This document shows positions 53,946-64,000 of a DNA stretch of 64,000 nucleotides, piece after piece. Made by a program: the position numbers and the translations under genes. How positions within the stretch are numbered: the first letter of the stretch is position 1; each line of letters opens with the position of its first letter. Source of the DNA: Streptomyces albidoflavus (GTDB lineage: Bacteria > Actinomycetota > Actinomycetes > Streptomycetales > Streptomycetaceae). The stretch lies in contig NZ_JOII01000006.1 of the NCBI RefSeq assembly GCF_000719955.1, positions 310,001 through 374,000 on the forward strand. Reading direction: 5' to 3'. The notes below the pieces were generated by a model that was not told the origin of the DNA, made no database searches, and saw only the letters and a list, made by a program, of their open reading frames with translations.

Positions 53946-54775
53946 CAGCCCATGATGGCCGCCGCCCGCTCCCCGCCCGTCCCCGGGCGTCCCTCGCCGG
54001 TCTCCTCCCGGGCCAGCGCGATCACCGCGAACATCGCGCCCTGCGGGTCGGCCAGCACGCTGAAGCGGCCCGGCTCGATGGTGGTCGGGGGGAGCAGCAC
54101 GTTGGCGCCGAGCCGCGCCCCCCGTGCGGCGGCGGCGTCGCAGTCGCGGACCGCGACGTAGACCAGCCAGCGCGGCACCGTCCCCGCCGGGAACGCCTCC
54201 GTGATCGGCGTCATGCCGCCGAACGGCTGACCGCCCAGACTCCACTCGGTGTACGGGAAGCCCGCGCCCGGCGCCGCCCGCCGGGCCTGCCAGCCGAAGA
54301 CCTCGGTGTAGAAGCCCCGCGAACCGTCCGGGTCGGTGGTGGCCAGGTCGAGCCAGGCGGGGGAGCCGGGCGCGTTGACCCGGCCGAACCCCTGGTGCCC
54401 GTCCGGCTCCCACAGCCCGAAGACCGCGCCCGAGCTGTCCGCGCAGAGCGTCGCGCGGCAGACGCCGGGCACCTCGACCGGCTCGCCCAGCACCTTCCCC
54501 CGGGCCAGGGCCACCCGTTCGGCCGGGCTCTCCCCGGCACCGTCCGGGCCGGCCACGAAGTACGGCCGCCAGACGGAGGGGCGGCGCCCGGGCCGGCGCG
54601 GTCCGAGCCCGCCGACCGGCTCGCCCTCGCTGAGGAAGGCCCGGTAGCCGTCGAGGCCGGGCACCCCGCCCAGCTCCCAGCCGAAGAGCCGTTCGTAGAA
54701 GGCGGCGGCGGCCCGGGGGTCCGCCGCGGAGAGGTCGGCCCAGCACGGGGCCGACGGGACGTTCCAGGTCTTCAT
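53945..54775 (-). CDS. Two-domain VOC (glyoxalase/bleomycin-resistance-like) protein, 276 aa
   Basis: Tandem VOC modules: the first starts CWADLSAADPRAAAAFYERLFGW, the second LDLATTDPDGSRGFYTEVFGW and ends FSVLADPQGAMFAVIAL, the CFP30B/CFP32-like layout. Substrate unknown; dioxygenase, glyoxalase or drug sequestration are family options. Coupled to the WYL regulator by an ATGA overlap. Confidence 0.9.
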   Translation of the reverse strand: MKTWNVPSAPCWADLSAADPRAAAAFYERLFGWELGGVPGLDGYRAFLSEGEPVGGLGPRRPGRRPSVWRPYFVAGPDGAGESPAERVALARGKVLGEPVEVPGVCRATLCADSSGAVFGLWEPDGHQGFGRVNAPGSPAWLDLATTDPDGSRGFYTEVFGWQARRAAPGAGFPYTEWSLGGQPFGGMTPITEAFPAGTVPRWLVYVAVRDCDAAAARGARLGANVLLPPTTIEPGRFSVLADPQGAMFAVIALAREETGEGRPGTGGERAAAIMG

Positions 54776-54894
54776 GGGTGAACCCCCGTACGGTCCGGGT
54801 GCCGTGGCGTGGTCAGAGGTTCATTCACGCACGCGCCGCGCCGACCGGCAAAAGGATCTACGCCCCCTGCCACACGTGGACCGGGCACGCCGAA

Positions 54895-54928
54895 GGGCGG
54901 CGCCCCGGGAGATCCCGGAGCACCGCCC
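54895..54928 (-). terminator. Hairpin terminator after aceE
   Basis: Imperfect GC-rich hairpin (54895-54910 with about 54914-54928), 18 bases beyond the aceE stop. It fits minus-strand transcription from aceE. Confidence 0.6.
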
Positions 54929-54945
54929 CTCAGTGTTCACGCAGG

Positions 54946-57651
54946 TCAGAGACCGTACCGCTCGCGGGCCTCCTTGACGGAGCGGGCCGGGACCTCGCCG
55001 CGGCGGGCCAGCTGGGCCAGCGCGGCGACCACGACCGACTCGGCGTCGACGCCGAAGTGGCGGCGGGCACCCTCACGGGTGTCGGAGAGGCCGAAGCCGT
55101 CCGCGCCCAGCGAGGACCAGTCCTGCTCGACCCACTGGGCGATCTGGTCGGGTACCTGGCGCATGTAGTCGGTCACGGCGAGGACCGGGCCCTCGGCGTC
55201 GGCCAGCACCTGGCGGACGTACGGCTCCCGCTGCTCGCCGCGGAGCAGTGCCTCGTCGGCCTCCAGGGCGTCGCGGCGCAGCTCCGTGAAGGAGGTCGCG
55301 GACCACACGTCGGCGGCCACGCCCCACTCCTCGGCCAGCATCTTCTGGGCCTGGAGCGCCCAGTGGATGGCGGTGCCGGAGCCGAGCAGCTGGATGCGCG
55401 GGGCATTGGCGGCGGCCACCTCGACGCCGGCCGACTCAGCCGTGTTGAAGCGGTACAGGCCGCGCAGGATGCCCTCGTCGACCCCGGCGGGCTTGGCCGG
55501 CTGCGGCATCGGCTCGTTGTAGACCGTCAGGTAGTAGAAGACGTCGCGGTCCTCCTCGGGGGTGGCCTCGCCGTACATGCGGCGCAGCCCCTCCTTGACG
55601 ATCGCGGCGACCTCGTAGGCGAAGGCCGGGTCGTAGCTGAGCGCGGCCGGGTTGGTCGCGGCGATCACCGGCGAGTGGCCGTCGGCGTGCTGGAGGCCCT
55701 CACCGGTCAGGGTGGTGCGTCCGGCGGTGGCGCCGACGAGGAAGCCGCGGCCGAGCTGGTCGGCGAGCTGCCACATCTGGTCGGCGGTCCGCTGCCAGCC
55801 GAACATCGAGTAGAAGATGTAGAAGGGGATCATCGGCTCGCCGTGCGTGGAGTACGCGGAGGCGGCGGCGATGAAGTCGGCCATCGAGCCGGCCTCGGTG
55901 ATGCCCTCGTTGAGGATCTGGCCGTTGACGGCTTCCTTGTAGTACATGAGCTGGTCGCGGTCGACCGGCTCGTACGTCTGGCCCTTCGGCGAGTAGATGC
56001 CGAGGGAGGGGAAGAGCGACTCCATGCCGAAGGTGCGCGCCTCGTCGGGGACGATCGGCACCCAGCGCTTGCCGGTCTCCTTGTCGCGGACCAGGTCCTT
56101 GACGAGGCGGACGAAGGCCATGGTGGTGGCGACCGACTGCGAGCCGGAGCCCTTGTCGAAGGCGGCGAACGCCTTGTCGGCCGGGGCGGGCAGCGGCGCG
56201 ACCGGCTGCGTGCGGCGGGCCGGGGCGGGGCCGCCGAGGGCGGCGCGGCGCTCGGTGAGGTAGCGGACCTCGGGGGAGTCGGCGCCCGGGTGGCCGTAGG
56301 GCACCTGGCCGTCGGCGAAGGCGCTGTCCGGGATCGGCAGCTCCAGCAGGTCCCGCATGTCCTTGAACTCGTCCACCGTCAGCTTCTTCATCTGGTGGTT
56401 GGCGTTCTTGGACTCGAAGCCCTTGCCGAGGGTGAAGCCCTTGACGGTCTGGGCGAGGATCACCGTCGGCGCGCCCTTGTGGGCGAGGGCCGCGCGGTAC
56501 GCCGCGTAGACCTTGCGGGGCTCGTGGCCGCCGCGCGAGCGGTGGAAACACTCGCTGATCTTGTCGTCGCTGATCAGCTTGGCCAGCTCGACGAGGGCCG
56601 GCTCGGCGCCGAAGAAGTGCTCGCGGATGTAGGCCGCGTCCCGCGTCTGGTACGTCTGGAACTGGGCGTCCGGCACCTCGCGCAGGCGGCGGACGAGCGC
56701 GCCGGTGACGTCGAGCTGGAACAGCTCGTCCCAGGCGGAGCCCCACAGCGACTTCACGACGTTCCAGCCGGCGCCGCGGAACTGGGCCTCCAGCTCCTGC
56801 ACGATCTTGAAGTTGGCGCGGACCGGGCCGTCGAGGCGCTGCAGGTTGCAGTTGATGACGAAGGTGAGGTTGTCCAGGCCCTCGCGGGAGGCGAGCGCCA
56901 GGGCCGCCGTCGACTCGGGCTCGTCCATCTCGCCGTCACCGAGGAAGGCCCACACGTGGGAGTCGGAGACGTCCTTGATGCCGCGGCTGGTCAGGTAGCG
57001 GTTGAACCGCGCCTGGTAGATCGCGGAGAGCGGGCCGAGCCCCATCGAGACGGTCGGGAACTCCCAGAGCCACGGCAGGCGGCGCGGGTGCGGGTACGAG
57101 GGAAGGCCGTTGCCGCCGGACTCGCGGCGGAAGTGGTCGAGCTGCTCCTCGCCGATCCGGCCGTCGAGGAAGGCGCGGGCGTAGATGCCGGGGGAGGCGT
57201 GGCCCTGGATGTAGAGCTGGTCGCCGGAGCCGTCCCCCTCCTTGCCGCGGAAGAAGTGGTTGAAGCCGGTCTCGTAGAGCCAGGCGGCCGAGGCGAAGGT
57301 GGCGATGTGGCCGCCGACGCCGTATTTCGAGCCGCGGGTGACCATCGCGGCCGCGTTCCACCGGTTCCAGGCGGCGATGCGGCGCTCCATCGTCTCGTCC
57401 GTGCCGGGAGCGAACTCCGGCTCGGCCGAGGTCGGGATGGTGTTGACGTAGTCGGTCTCCAGGAGCTTGGGCAGCGAGACGCCCGCGCCCTCGGCGCCCT
57501 CCAGGGTGCGCCGCATCAGGTACGCGGCGCGGTGCGGTCCGGCGGCGTCGGTGACCGCCTTCAGGGAGTCCAGCCACTCGGTGGTCTCCTGCGGGTCGCG
57601 GTCCGGGAGCTGGTCGAGCTCGCTCGGCTGGAGGGTGCGGGGGTCGGTCAT
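54946..57651 (-). CDS. aceE: Pyruvate dehydrogenase E1 component (homodimeric), 901 aa
   Basis: Thiamine diphosphate-dependent decarboxylation of pyruvate and acetyl transfer to the E2 lipoyl group. Single-chain E1 with [11 protein letters not shown], the ThDP motif [14 protein letters not shown] through [24 protein letters not shown] and [14 protein letters not shown]. Length fits AceE. Alternative longer starts upstream lack conservation; ATG 57651 starts [19 protein letters not shown]. It is oriented as the GntR, E2, E3 genes upstream. A palindrome at 57796-57812 is a candidate control site. Confidence 0.97.
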   Translation of the reverse strand: MTDPRTLQPSELDQLPDRDPQETTEWLDSLKAVTDAAGPHRAAYLMRRTLEGAEGAGVSLPKLLETDYVNTIPTSAEPEFAPGTDETMERRIAAWNRWNAAAMVTRGSKYGVGGHIATFASAAWLYETGFNHFFRGKEGDGSGDQLYIQGHASPGIYARAFLDGRIGEEQLDHFRRESGGNGLPSYPHPRRLPWLWEFPTVSMGLGPLSAIYQARFNRYLTSRGIKDVSDSHVWAFLGDGEMDEPESTAALALASREGLDNLTFVINCNLQRLDGPVRANFKIVQELEAQFRGAGWNVVKSLWGSAWDELFQLDVTGALVRRLREVPDAQFQTYQTRDAAYIREHFFGAEPALVELAKLISDDKISECFHRSRGGHEPRKVYAAYRAALAHKGAPTVILAQTVKGFTLGKGFESKNANHQMKKLTVDEFKDMRDLLELPIPDSAFADGQVPYGHPGADSPEVRYLTERRAALGGPAPARRTQPVAPLPAPADKAFAAFDKGSGSQSVATTMAFVRLVKDLVRDKETGKRWVPIVPDEARTFGMESLFPSLGIYSPKGQTYEPVDRDQLMYYKEAVNGQILNEGITEAGSMADFIAAASAYSTHGEPMIPFYIFYSMFGWQRTADQMWQLADQLGRGFLVGATAGRTTLTGEGLQHADGHSPVIAATNPAALSYDPAFAYEVAAIVKEGLRRMYGEATPEEDRDVFYYLTVYNEPMPQPAKPAGVDEGILRGLYRFNTAESAGVEVAAANAPRIQLLGSGTAIHWALQAQKMLAEEWGVAADVWSATSFTELRRDALEADEALLRGEQREPYVRQVLADAEGPVLAVTDYMRQVPDQIAQWVEQDWSSLGADGFGLSDTREGARRHFGVDAESVVVAALAQLARRGEVPARSVKEARERYGL

Positions 57652-57795
57652 GTCGCCGCCTTCCGGAGTCGAAGGGCGCTCCCGCGGGGGCAGGAGGGTC
57701 CCTTGTCGGTAAGGGGTTGGGTGGGGGTGCCCAAGGTCTTTGGCAGGACAGGGCGGGTGGATTCCGGGTGGGAGTCCGAGGGAACTGTAATCCGC

Positions 57796-57812
57796 TGATC
57801 GATGATCGATCA
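57796..57812. promoter_or_regulatory. Candidate GntR operator upstream of aceE
   Basis: Perfect palindrome TGATCGAT-G-ATCGATCA, 145 bases before the aceE ATG and downstream of the GntR gene. GntR-family operators are short palindromes of this type. The rest of 57652-58049 holds a small inverted repeat AAGGCAC-CGC-GTGCCTT (57871-57887), the gntR terminator and no gene. Confidence 0.5.
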
Positions 57813-57988
57813 AAGGGTTGAAGGGGAAAACTTCTCAGAACCAAGAAATTGGCATCGAGTGCCCACGTTCAAGGCACCGCGTGCCTTGTTTTCGCAGGTG
57901 AGGACTGGAATAGGGGCGCGCGGCCCGCTCCGGGCGCCGCTCCAGCGCGTACGGGTGGGCCGGTCCCCGGCGAGCGGGTGCGGGAACG

Positions 57989-58020
57989 CGAGAACGGCCC
58001 CGCGGGAGGGGCCGTTCTCG
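57989..58020 (-). terminator. Hairpin terminator after the GntR gene
   Basis: Perfect 13-base stem (57989-58001 with 58008-58020), 6-base loop, 30 bases beyond the gntR stop. Confidence 0.8.
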
Positions 58021-58049
58021 TCGGTGAGCTGCTTTTCGAAGGGGGCGGC

Positions 58050-58673
58050 TCAGGCCCTGGGGGCGCAGCCGAGGACGTGCGACTTCACCAGGTGCCCGAT
58101 GTCCGGGTCCTGCGCGCGGAACGCGTCCACCAGTGCCTGGTGCTCCTCGGCGTACGCCTGCTGGTGGGTGCCGAGCCAGCGGATGGAAAGGGCGGTGAAG
58201 ACCTCGATGCCCAGCCCCTCCCAGGTGTGCAGCAGCACGCTGTTGCCCGCCGCCCGCACCAGTTCCCGGTGGAAGGCGACGGTGTGCCGCACCTGGCTCT
58301 CCCCGTCGGCCAGCCGGTCCGCCTCGTACAGCGCCGCCACCGAGGGCTCCAGCACCGAGACGTCCGCCGCCAGCCGGGGCGCGGCCAGCTCCGCCGCGAT
58401 CTGCTCCAGGCCGGCCCGCACCGGGTAGATCTCCTCCAGGTCGGCGGCGGTCAGGTCGCGGACCCGGACGCCCTTGTTCGGCGCCGACTCGATCAGCCGC
58501 AGCGTCTCCAGCTCCCGCAGCGCCTCGCGGACCGGCGTCTGGCTGACCTCCAGCTCGACCGCGATCCGGCGTTCCACGATGCGCTCGCCGGGCTTCCAGC
58601 GGCCACTGACGATCCCGTCGACGATGTGCTCACGGATCTGCTCGCGCAAGCTGTGGACGACGGGTGCGGTCAT
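58050..58673 (-). CDS. GntR-family (FadR/FCD-type) transcriptional regulator, 207 aa
   Basis: N-terminal winged helix (GRWKPGERIVERRIAVELEVSQTPVREALRELE) and a C-terminal FCD ligand domain (DLEEIYPVRAGLEQIAAELAAPRL, FHRELVRAAGNSVLLHTWEGL, YAEEHQALVDAFRAQD), whose His/Asp residues bind metal and small organic acids in relatives. ATG 58673 has GGAG at a good spacer. Its position between E2 and E1 genes suggests control of pyruvate dehydrogenase, as PdhR does in E. coli (inference). Confidence 0.9.
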   Translation of the reverse strand: MTAPVVHSLREQIREHIVDGIVSGRWKPGERIVERRIAVELEVSQTPVREALRELETLRLIESAPNKGVRVRDLTAADLEEIYPVRAGLEQIAAELAAPRLAADVSVLEPSVAALYEADRLADGESQVRHTVAFHRELVRAAGNSVLLHTWEGLGIEVFTALSIRWLGTHQQAYAEEHQALVDAFRAQDPDIGHLVKSHVLGCAPRA

Positions 58674-58877
58674 GGGGGGACTCCTTCGGCAAGGTGTGCC
58701 GTCCTCGGGGGACGGTGTCGCGCACGAGTCCCCTCGCGGACACGGCCCCAAGGGGCGTTGACCCTATGACAATACGGCGGCGCCCCCGCCCGGAAGGCTC
58801 CGGACGGGGGCGTACGCGCAGGTGAGACGAGCCTTACACCCGTTGTCCACCTGATGGGACCGCAGGGGTCCCGGAGG

Positions 58878-60662
58878 TCACAGACCCAGGTCGACCTCGA
58901 ACTCGCCGGCCTCCAGGATCGCCTTGACCGAGGTCAGGTAGCGGGCGGCGTCGGCGCCGTCCACCAGACGGTGGTCGTAGGAGAGCGACAGGTACGTCAT
59001 GTTGCGCACCGCGATGGTCTCGCCCAGCTCCGGGTGGTCGATGACCACGGGGCGCTTGACGGTGGCGCCGATGCCCAGGATGGCGGCCTGGTTCGGCGGC
59101 ACGATGACCGTGTCGAACAGGGCACCGCGCGAGCCGGTGTTGCTGATCGTGAAGGTGGCGCCGGACATGTCGTCCGGGGTCAGGCCACCGGAGCGGGCCT
59201 TGCCGGCCAGCTCGGCGGTCTTCTTCGCGATACCGGCGATGTTCAGGTCGCCCGCACCCTTGATGACCGGCGTCATCAGACCCTTCTCGGCGTCCACGGC
59301 GATGCCGATGTTCTCCGAGTCGAAGTACGTGATGGTGCCTTCGTCGTCGTTGATCCGGGCGTTGATGACCGGGTGGGCCTTCAGCGCCTGGGCGGCGGCC
59401 TTGACGAAGAACGGCATCGGGGACAGCTTGACGCCCTCACGGGCGGCGAAAGCGTCCTTGGCCTGGCCGCGCAGCTTCATCAGGCGGGTGATGTCGACCT
59501 CGACCACCGAGGTGAGCTGCGCCTGCGAGTGCAGGGCCTTCATCATGTTGTCGCCGATGACCTTGCGCATCCGGGTCATCTTGACCGTCTGGCCGCGCAG
59601 CGGGGACGCCTCCAGCTTCGGCGCCTTGGCGGCGGCCGGAGCGGCGGGGGCGGCGGCCGGGGCGGGAGCCTTGGCGGCCTCCGCGGCGGCGAGCACGTCC
59701 TGCTTGCGGATACGGCCGCCGACGCCGGTGCCCTTGACCGAGCCCAGGTCGACGTTGTTCTCCGAGGCCAGCTTGCGCACCAGCGGCGTCACGTAGGCGC
59801 CCTCGCCGCCGGAGGCCGGGACGGGAGCGGACGCGGCGGGCCGGTCCTGAGCCGGGGCGGGCTTCGCCGGGGCCGGGGCCGGGGCGGGCTTCTCGGTCTC
59901 GGCCGGCGCCTCGGTGGGCGCGGCCGGGGCCGCGGGCTGCGCCGGAGCCGGCTTCTCCTCGGCCTTCGGGGCCGGGGCCGGAGCCTCGGCGGGCTTCTCC
60001 TCGGCCTTCGGGGCGGCCGGGGCGGAGGCGCCGGGCGCACCGATGACGGCGAGCTTGGCGCCGACCTCGGCGGTCTCGTCCTCACCGACGGTGATCTCCA
60101 GGAGGACACCGGCGACGGGGGCGGGGATCTCGGTGTCGACCTTGTCGGTCGAGACCTCCAGCAGCGGCTCGTCGACCTCGACGGAGTCGCCGACCTCCTT
60201 GAGCCAGCGGGTGACCGTGCCCTCGGTGACGGACTCGCCGAGCGCCGGCAGGGTCACGTCGGTGCCCTCGGCCGAGCCGCCGCCCTGGGCGGAGTCGGCG
60301 CTGGGGGCCGGGGCCGGGGCCTCGGACTCGGTGGAGGGAGCGGCAGCGGCCGGCTCCTGCGGCTCGGGGGCCGGGGCCTCCTGCTGGGCCGGAGCGGGCT
60401 CCTGGCCGGCCTCGGTGTCACCGGAGCCGTCGTCGATGACGGCCAGCTCGGCGCCGACCTCGACCGTCTCGTCCTCGGCCACCTTGATGGAGGAGAGGAT
60501 TCCGGCGGAGGGCGAGGGGATCTCGGTGTCGACCTTGTCGGTCGAGACCTCCAGCAGCGGCTCGTCGACCTCGACGCGCTCGCCCTCGGCCTTGAGCCAG
60601 CGGGTGACAGTGCCCTCGGTGACGCTCTCGCCGAGCGCCGGAAGGGTTACGGAAACCGCCAT
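58878..60662 (-). CDS. sucB: Dihydrolipoamide acyltransferase (E2) with two lipoyl domains, 594 aa
   Basis: Core acyltransferase of 2-oxoacid dehydrogenase complexes. Lipoyl domains at about 2-78 and 135-212 with lipoylated lysines K43 and K174 (both in [10 protein letters not shown]); Ala/Pro/Glu-rich linkers; an E3-binding domain ([26 protein letters not shown]); and the catalytic domain ending [16 protein letters not shown] with the active His/Asp. Annotated sucB in streptomycetes; in actinobacteria one such E2 can serve both pyruvate and 2-oxoglutarate complexes. Confidence 0.95.
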   Translation of the reverse strand: MAVSVTLPALGESVTEGTVTRWLKAEGERVEVDEPLLEVSTDKVDTEIPSPSAGILSSIKVAEDETVEVGAELAVIDDGSGDTEAGQEPAPAQQEAPAPEPQEPAAAAPSTESEAPAPAPSADSAQGGGSAEGTDVTLPALGESVTEGTVTRWLKEVGDSVEVDEPLLEVSTDKVDTEIPAPVAGVLLEITVGEDETAEVGAKLAVIGAPGASAPAAPKAEEKPAEAPAPAPKAEEKPAPAQPAAPAAPTEAPAETEKPAPAPAPAKPAPAQDRPAASAPVPASGGEGAYVTPLVRKLASENNVDLGSVKGTGVGGRIRKQDVLAAAEAAKAPAPAAAPAAPAAAKAPKLEASPLRGQTVKMTRMRKVIGDNMMKALHSQAQLTSVVEVDITRLMKLRGQAKDAFAAREGVKLSPMPFFVKAAAQALKAHPVINARINDDEGTITYFDSENIGIAVDAEKGLMTPVIKGAGDLNIAGIAKKTAELAGKARSGGLTPDDMSGATFTISNTGSRGALFDTVIVPPNQAAILGIGATVKRPVVIDHPELGETIAVRNMTYLSLSYDHRLVDGADAARYLTSVKAILEAGEFEVDLGL

Positions 60663-60722
60663 GGTTTCAGGTGCTCCTTACGAATGTGCGGAAGTCTGTG
60701 GTCGTCTCGCGCCCGGACACGG

Positions 60723-62111
60723 TCAGTCGTGCGAGTGCAGCGGCTTGCCCGCGAGGGCCAGGTGCGCTTCGCCGAGCGCCTCGTTCTGCGTCGGGTGGGC
60801 GTGGATGAGCTGGGCGACCTCGGCGGGGAGCGCCTCCCAGTTGTAGATGAGCTGGGCCTCGCCGACCTGCTCGCCCATGCGGTCGCCGACCATGTGGACG
60901 CCGACCACGGCACCGTCCTTGACCTGGACGAGCTTGATCTCGCCCGCGGTCTTCAGGATCTTGCTCTTGCCGTTGCCCGCGAGGTTGTACTTGAGGGCGA
61001 CGACCTTGTCCGCGCCGTAGATCTCCTTGGCCTTGGCCTCGGAGATGCCCACCGAGGCGACCTCGGGGTGGCAGTACGTCACGCGCGGCACACCGTCGTA
61101 GTCGATCGGCACGGGCCGCTCGCCCGCGAGCCGCTCCGCCACCAGGATGCCCTCGGCGAAGCCGACGTGCGCGAGCTGGAGGGTGGGGACCAGGTCACCG
61201 ACGGCCGAGACGGTCTCGACGTTGGTGCGCATGTACTCGTCGACCAGGACGTAGCCGCGGTCCATGGCGACGCCAGCCTCCTCGTAGCCCAGGCCCTGCG
61301 AGACCGGGCCGCGGCCGATGGCGACCAGCAGGACCTCCGCCTCGAAGGTCTTGCCGTCGGCGAGGGTGACCCGCACGCCGTCCTGGGTGTACTCGGCCTT
61401 GTCGAAGAAGGTGCCGAGGTTGAACTTGATGCCGCGCTTGCGGAACGCCCGCTCCAGCAGCTTCGAGCTGTTCTCGTCCTCGGCCGGGACCAGGTGCTTG
61501 AGGCCCTCGATCACGGTGACCTCGGTGCCGAACGACTTCCACGCCGAGGCGAACTCGACGCCGATGACGCCGCCGCCCAGGATGATCGCCGACTTCGGCA
61601 CGCGGTTGAGCTTCAGCGCGTGGTCCGAGGAGATGATGCGGTCGCCGTCGATGTCCAGGCCCGGCACCGACTTCGGGACGGAGCCCGTCGCGAGCAGCAC
61701 GTGGCGGCCCTCGACGCGGCGGCCGTCCACGTCGACCGAGGTCGGCGAGGAGAGCCGGCCCTCGCCCTCGATGTAGGTGACCTTCCGCGAGGCGATGAGT
61801 CCCTGCAGGCCCTTGTACAGGCCCGAGATCACGTCGTCCTTGTACTTGTGGACGGCCTCGATGTCGATGCCCTCGAAGGTGGCCTTCACACCGAACTGCG
61901 CCGACTCACGCGTCTGGTCGGCGACCTCGCCGGCGTGCAGCAGGGCCTTCGTGGGGATGCAGCCGTTGTGCAGGCAGGTGCCGCCGACCTTGCCCTTCTC
62001 GATCAGGGCGACGTCAAGACCCAGCTGGGAGGCGCGCAGAGCCGCGGCGTAACCGCCGCTACCGCCGCCGAGGATCACTAGGTCGAAAACGGTGCTGGCG
62101 TCGTTCGCCAC
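60723..62111 (-). CDS. lpdA: Dihydrolipoamide dehydrogenase (E3), 462 aa
   Basis: FAD- and NAD-dependent reoxidation of dihydrolipoyl groups. FAD motif VILGGGSGGYAAALRA, redox-active disulfide C46-C51 (GGTCLHNGC), NAD motif AIILGGGVIGVEFA, SAVGDLVPTLQLAHVGFAEG and the C-terminal active-site HAHPTQNEALGEAH. GTG 62111 has GGAGG at a 7-base spacer and is clearly best. It lies 60 bases upstream of the E2 start, so the two are probably co-transcribed. Confidence 0.97.
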   Translation of the reverse strand: MANDASTVFDLVILGGGSGGYAAALRASQLGLDVALIEKGKVGGTCLHNGCIPTKALLHAGEVADQTRESAQFGVKATFEGIDIEAVHKYKDDVISGLYKGLQGLIASRKVTYIEGEGRLSSPTSVDVDGRRVEGRHVLLATGSVPKSVPGLDIDGDRIISSDHALKLNRVPKSAIILGGGVIGVEFASAWKSFGTEVTVIEGLKHLVPAEDENSSKLLERAFRKRGIKFNLGTFFDKAEYTQDGVRVTLADGKTFEAEVLLVAIGRGPVSQGLGYEEAGVAMDRGYVLVDEYMRTNVETVSAVGDLVPTLQLAHVGFAEGILVAERLAGERPVPIDYDGVPRVTYCHPEVASVGISEAKAKEIYGADKVVALKYNLAGNGKSKILKTAGEIKLVQVKDGAVVGVHMVGDRMGEQVGEAQLIYNWEALPAEVAQLIHAHPTQNEALGEAHLALAGKPLHSHD

Positions 62112-62369
62112 GTCACGTCCTCCATGCATATGCGCCGTGTGCCGGTCCCCGTGCCCGGGGTGTGAACCGGCGGCCCGGCTCGTGTTCGGCCGCTTGTCTG
62201 ACGGCCCTGTGGTGGGGCCCTGTCCTGCCGAGAACCCATCTTCGCACTTGTTGAGGGGCGGCGGGACGCGGGGCCCGGCCTCGGGCCCGGTTGTCGCGCG
62301 TCTCACGTCCGCCCCGTACGCCCCTTCCCTCCCGGACCGTCCGCAATCCGGCGGGCGGACCGGGAGGGA

Positions 62370-62400
62370 GGGGGCGCCGCCGGGGCCGGGCGGCGCCCCC
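62370..62400 (-). terminator. Hairpin terminator after pepA
   Basis: Perfect 12-base GC stem (62370-62381 with 62389-62400), 7-base loop, 14 bases beyond the pepA stop. The remainder of the 62112-62414 gap presumably holds the lpdA promoter; no other feature seen. Confidence 0.75.
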
Positions 62401-62414
62401 GGCCCCGGCGCGGG

Positions 62415-63956
<1,542 letters not shown>

Positions 63957-64000
63957 GGTGGTGAAATCTCGCTTCCGTTGAGTTCCAGTGCCGATGAGGC

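Overview
The window is chromosomal DNA of a Streptomyces or close relative. It has very high GC with strong third-position GC bias, GTG and TTG starts, tight ATGA overlaps, and a core gene set typical of that genus: eukaryotic-type glnII, glnA, lipA/lipB, aceE, sucB, lpd and pepA, each with the expected neighbours. No rRNA, tRNA, CRISPR array or intact insertion sequence was found. About 60 genes are supported; species cannot be fixed from sequence alone.

Layout. 1-3.3 kb: partial ferredoxin-type reductase, metal-dependent hydrolase, acetyltransferase, epimerase. 3.3-5.5 kb: winged-helix regulator, a possible Cys-rich leader peptide, and glnII with GlnR boxes. 5.5-10.9 kb: a membrane-anchored NB-ARC/WD40 STAND protein, a Gfo/Idh/MocA oxidoreductase, an ArsC-like protein, and a small gene behind a textbook RecA-NDp (PafBC) promoter. 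11-17.6 kb: aldehyde dehydrogenase, then the mutA-mutB-meaB methylmalonyl-CoA mutase operon. 17.8-28.4 kb: aerobic cobalamin corrin-ring genes: cobN under a cobalamin riboswitch, then cobG-cobH-cobIJ facing cobL-cobM-cobK. The mutase needs the cofactor this block helps make. 28.5-32 kb: DoxX with a His-rich tail, a PLD-family synthase, PPK2, and dispersed repeats.

32.3-37.2 kb: a membrane protein, dhaK-dhaL, a HAD phosphatase and an orphan gamma-butyrolactone-receptor-like TetR; dhaK and the HAD gene share a semi-palindromic upstream element. 37.2-39.7 kb: a gene-poor islet of lower GC and atypical codons carrying a 300-aa unknown, an 88-aa membrane protein, a possible glycosidase remnant and decayed-looking DNA. 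39.7-45.3 kb: glnA with GlnR boxes, RDD protein, DUF4191 protein, lipA, lipB. 45.5-54.8 kb: an HTH regulator, housekeeping enzymes, a SpoIIE-type phosphatase, DUF4240, an SDR whose catalytic Tyr looks replaced by Phe, and a WYL regulator-VOC pair. 54.9-64 kb: pyruvate dehydrogenase E1 (aceE), a GntR regulator with a candidate palindromic operator before aceE, E2 (two lipoyl domains), E3 and leucyl aminopeptidase.

Most interesting: the islet before glnA, the STAND NTPase beside glnII, the RecA-NDp-driven small gene, the leader-like peptide before the winged-helix gene, the shared dhaK/HAD element, and a head-to-head repeat pair at 32.0-32.3 kb. No single feature is proven to be a new system; these are leads.
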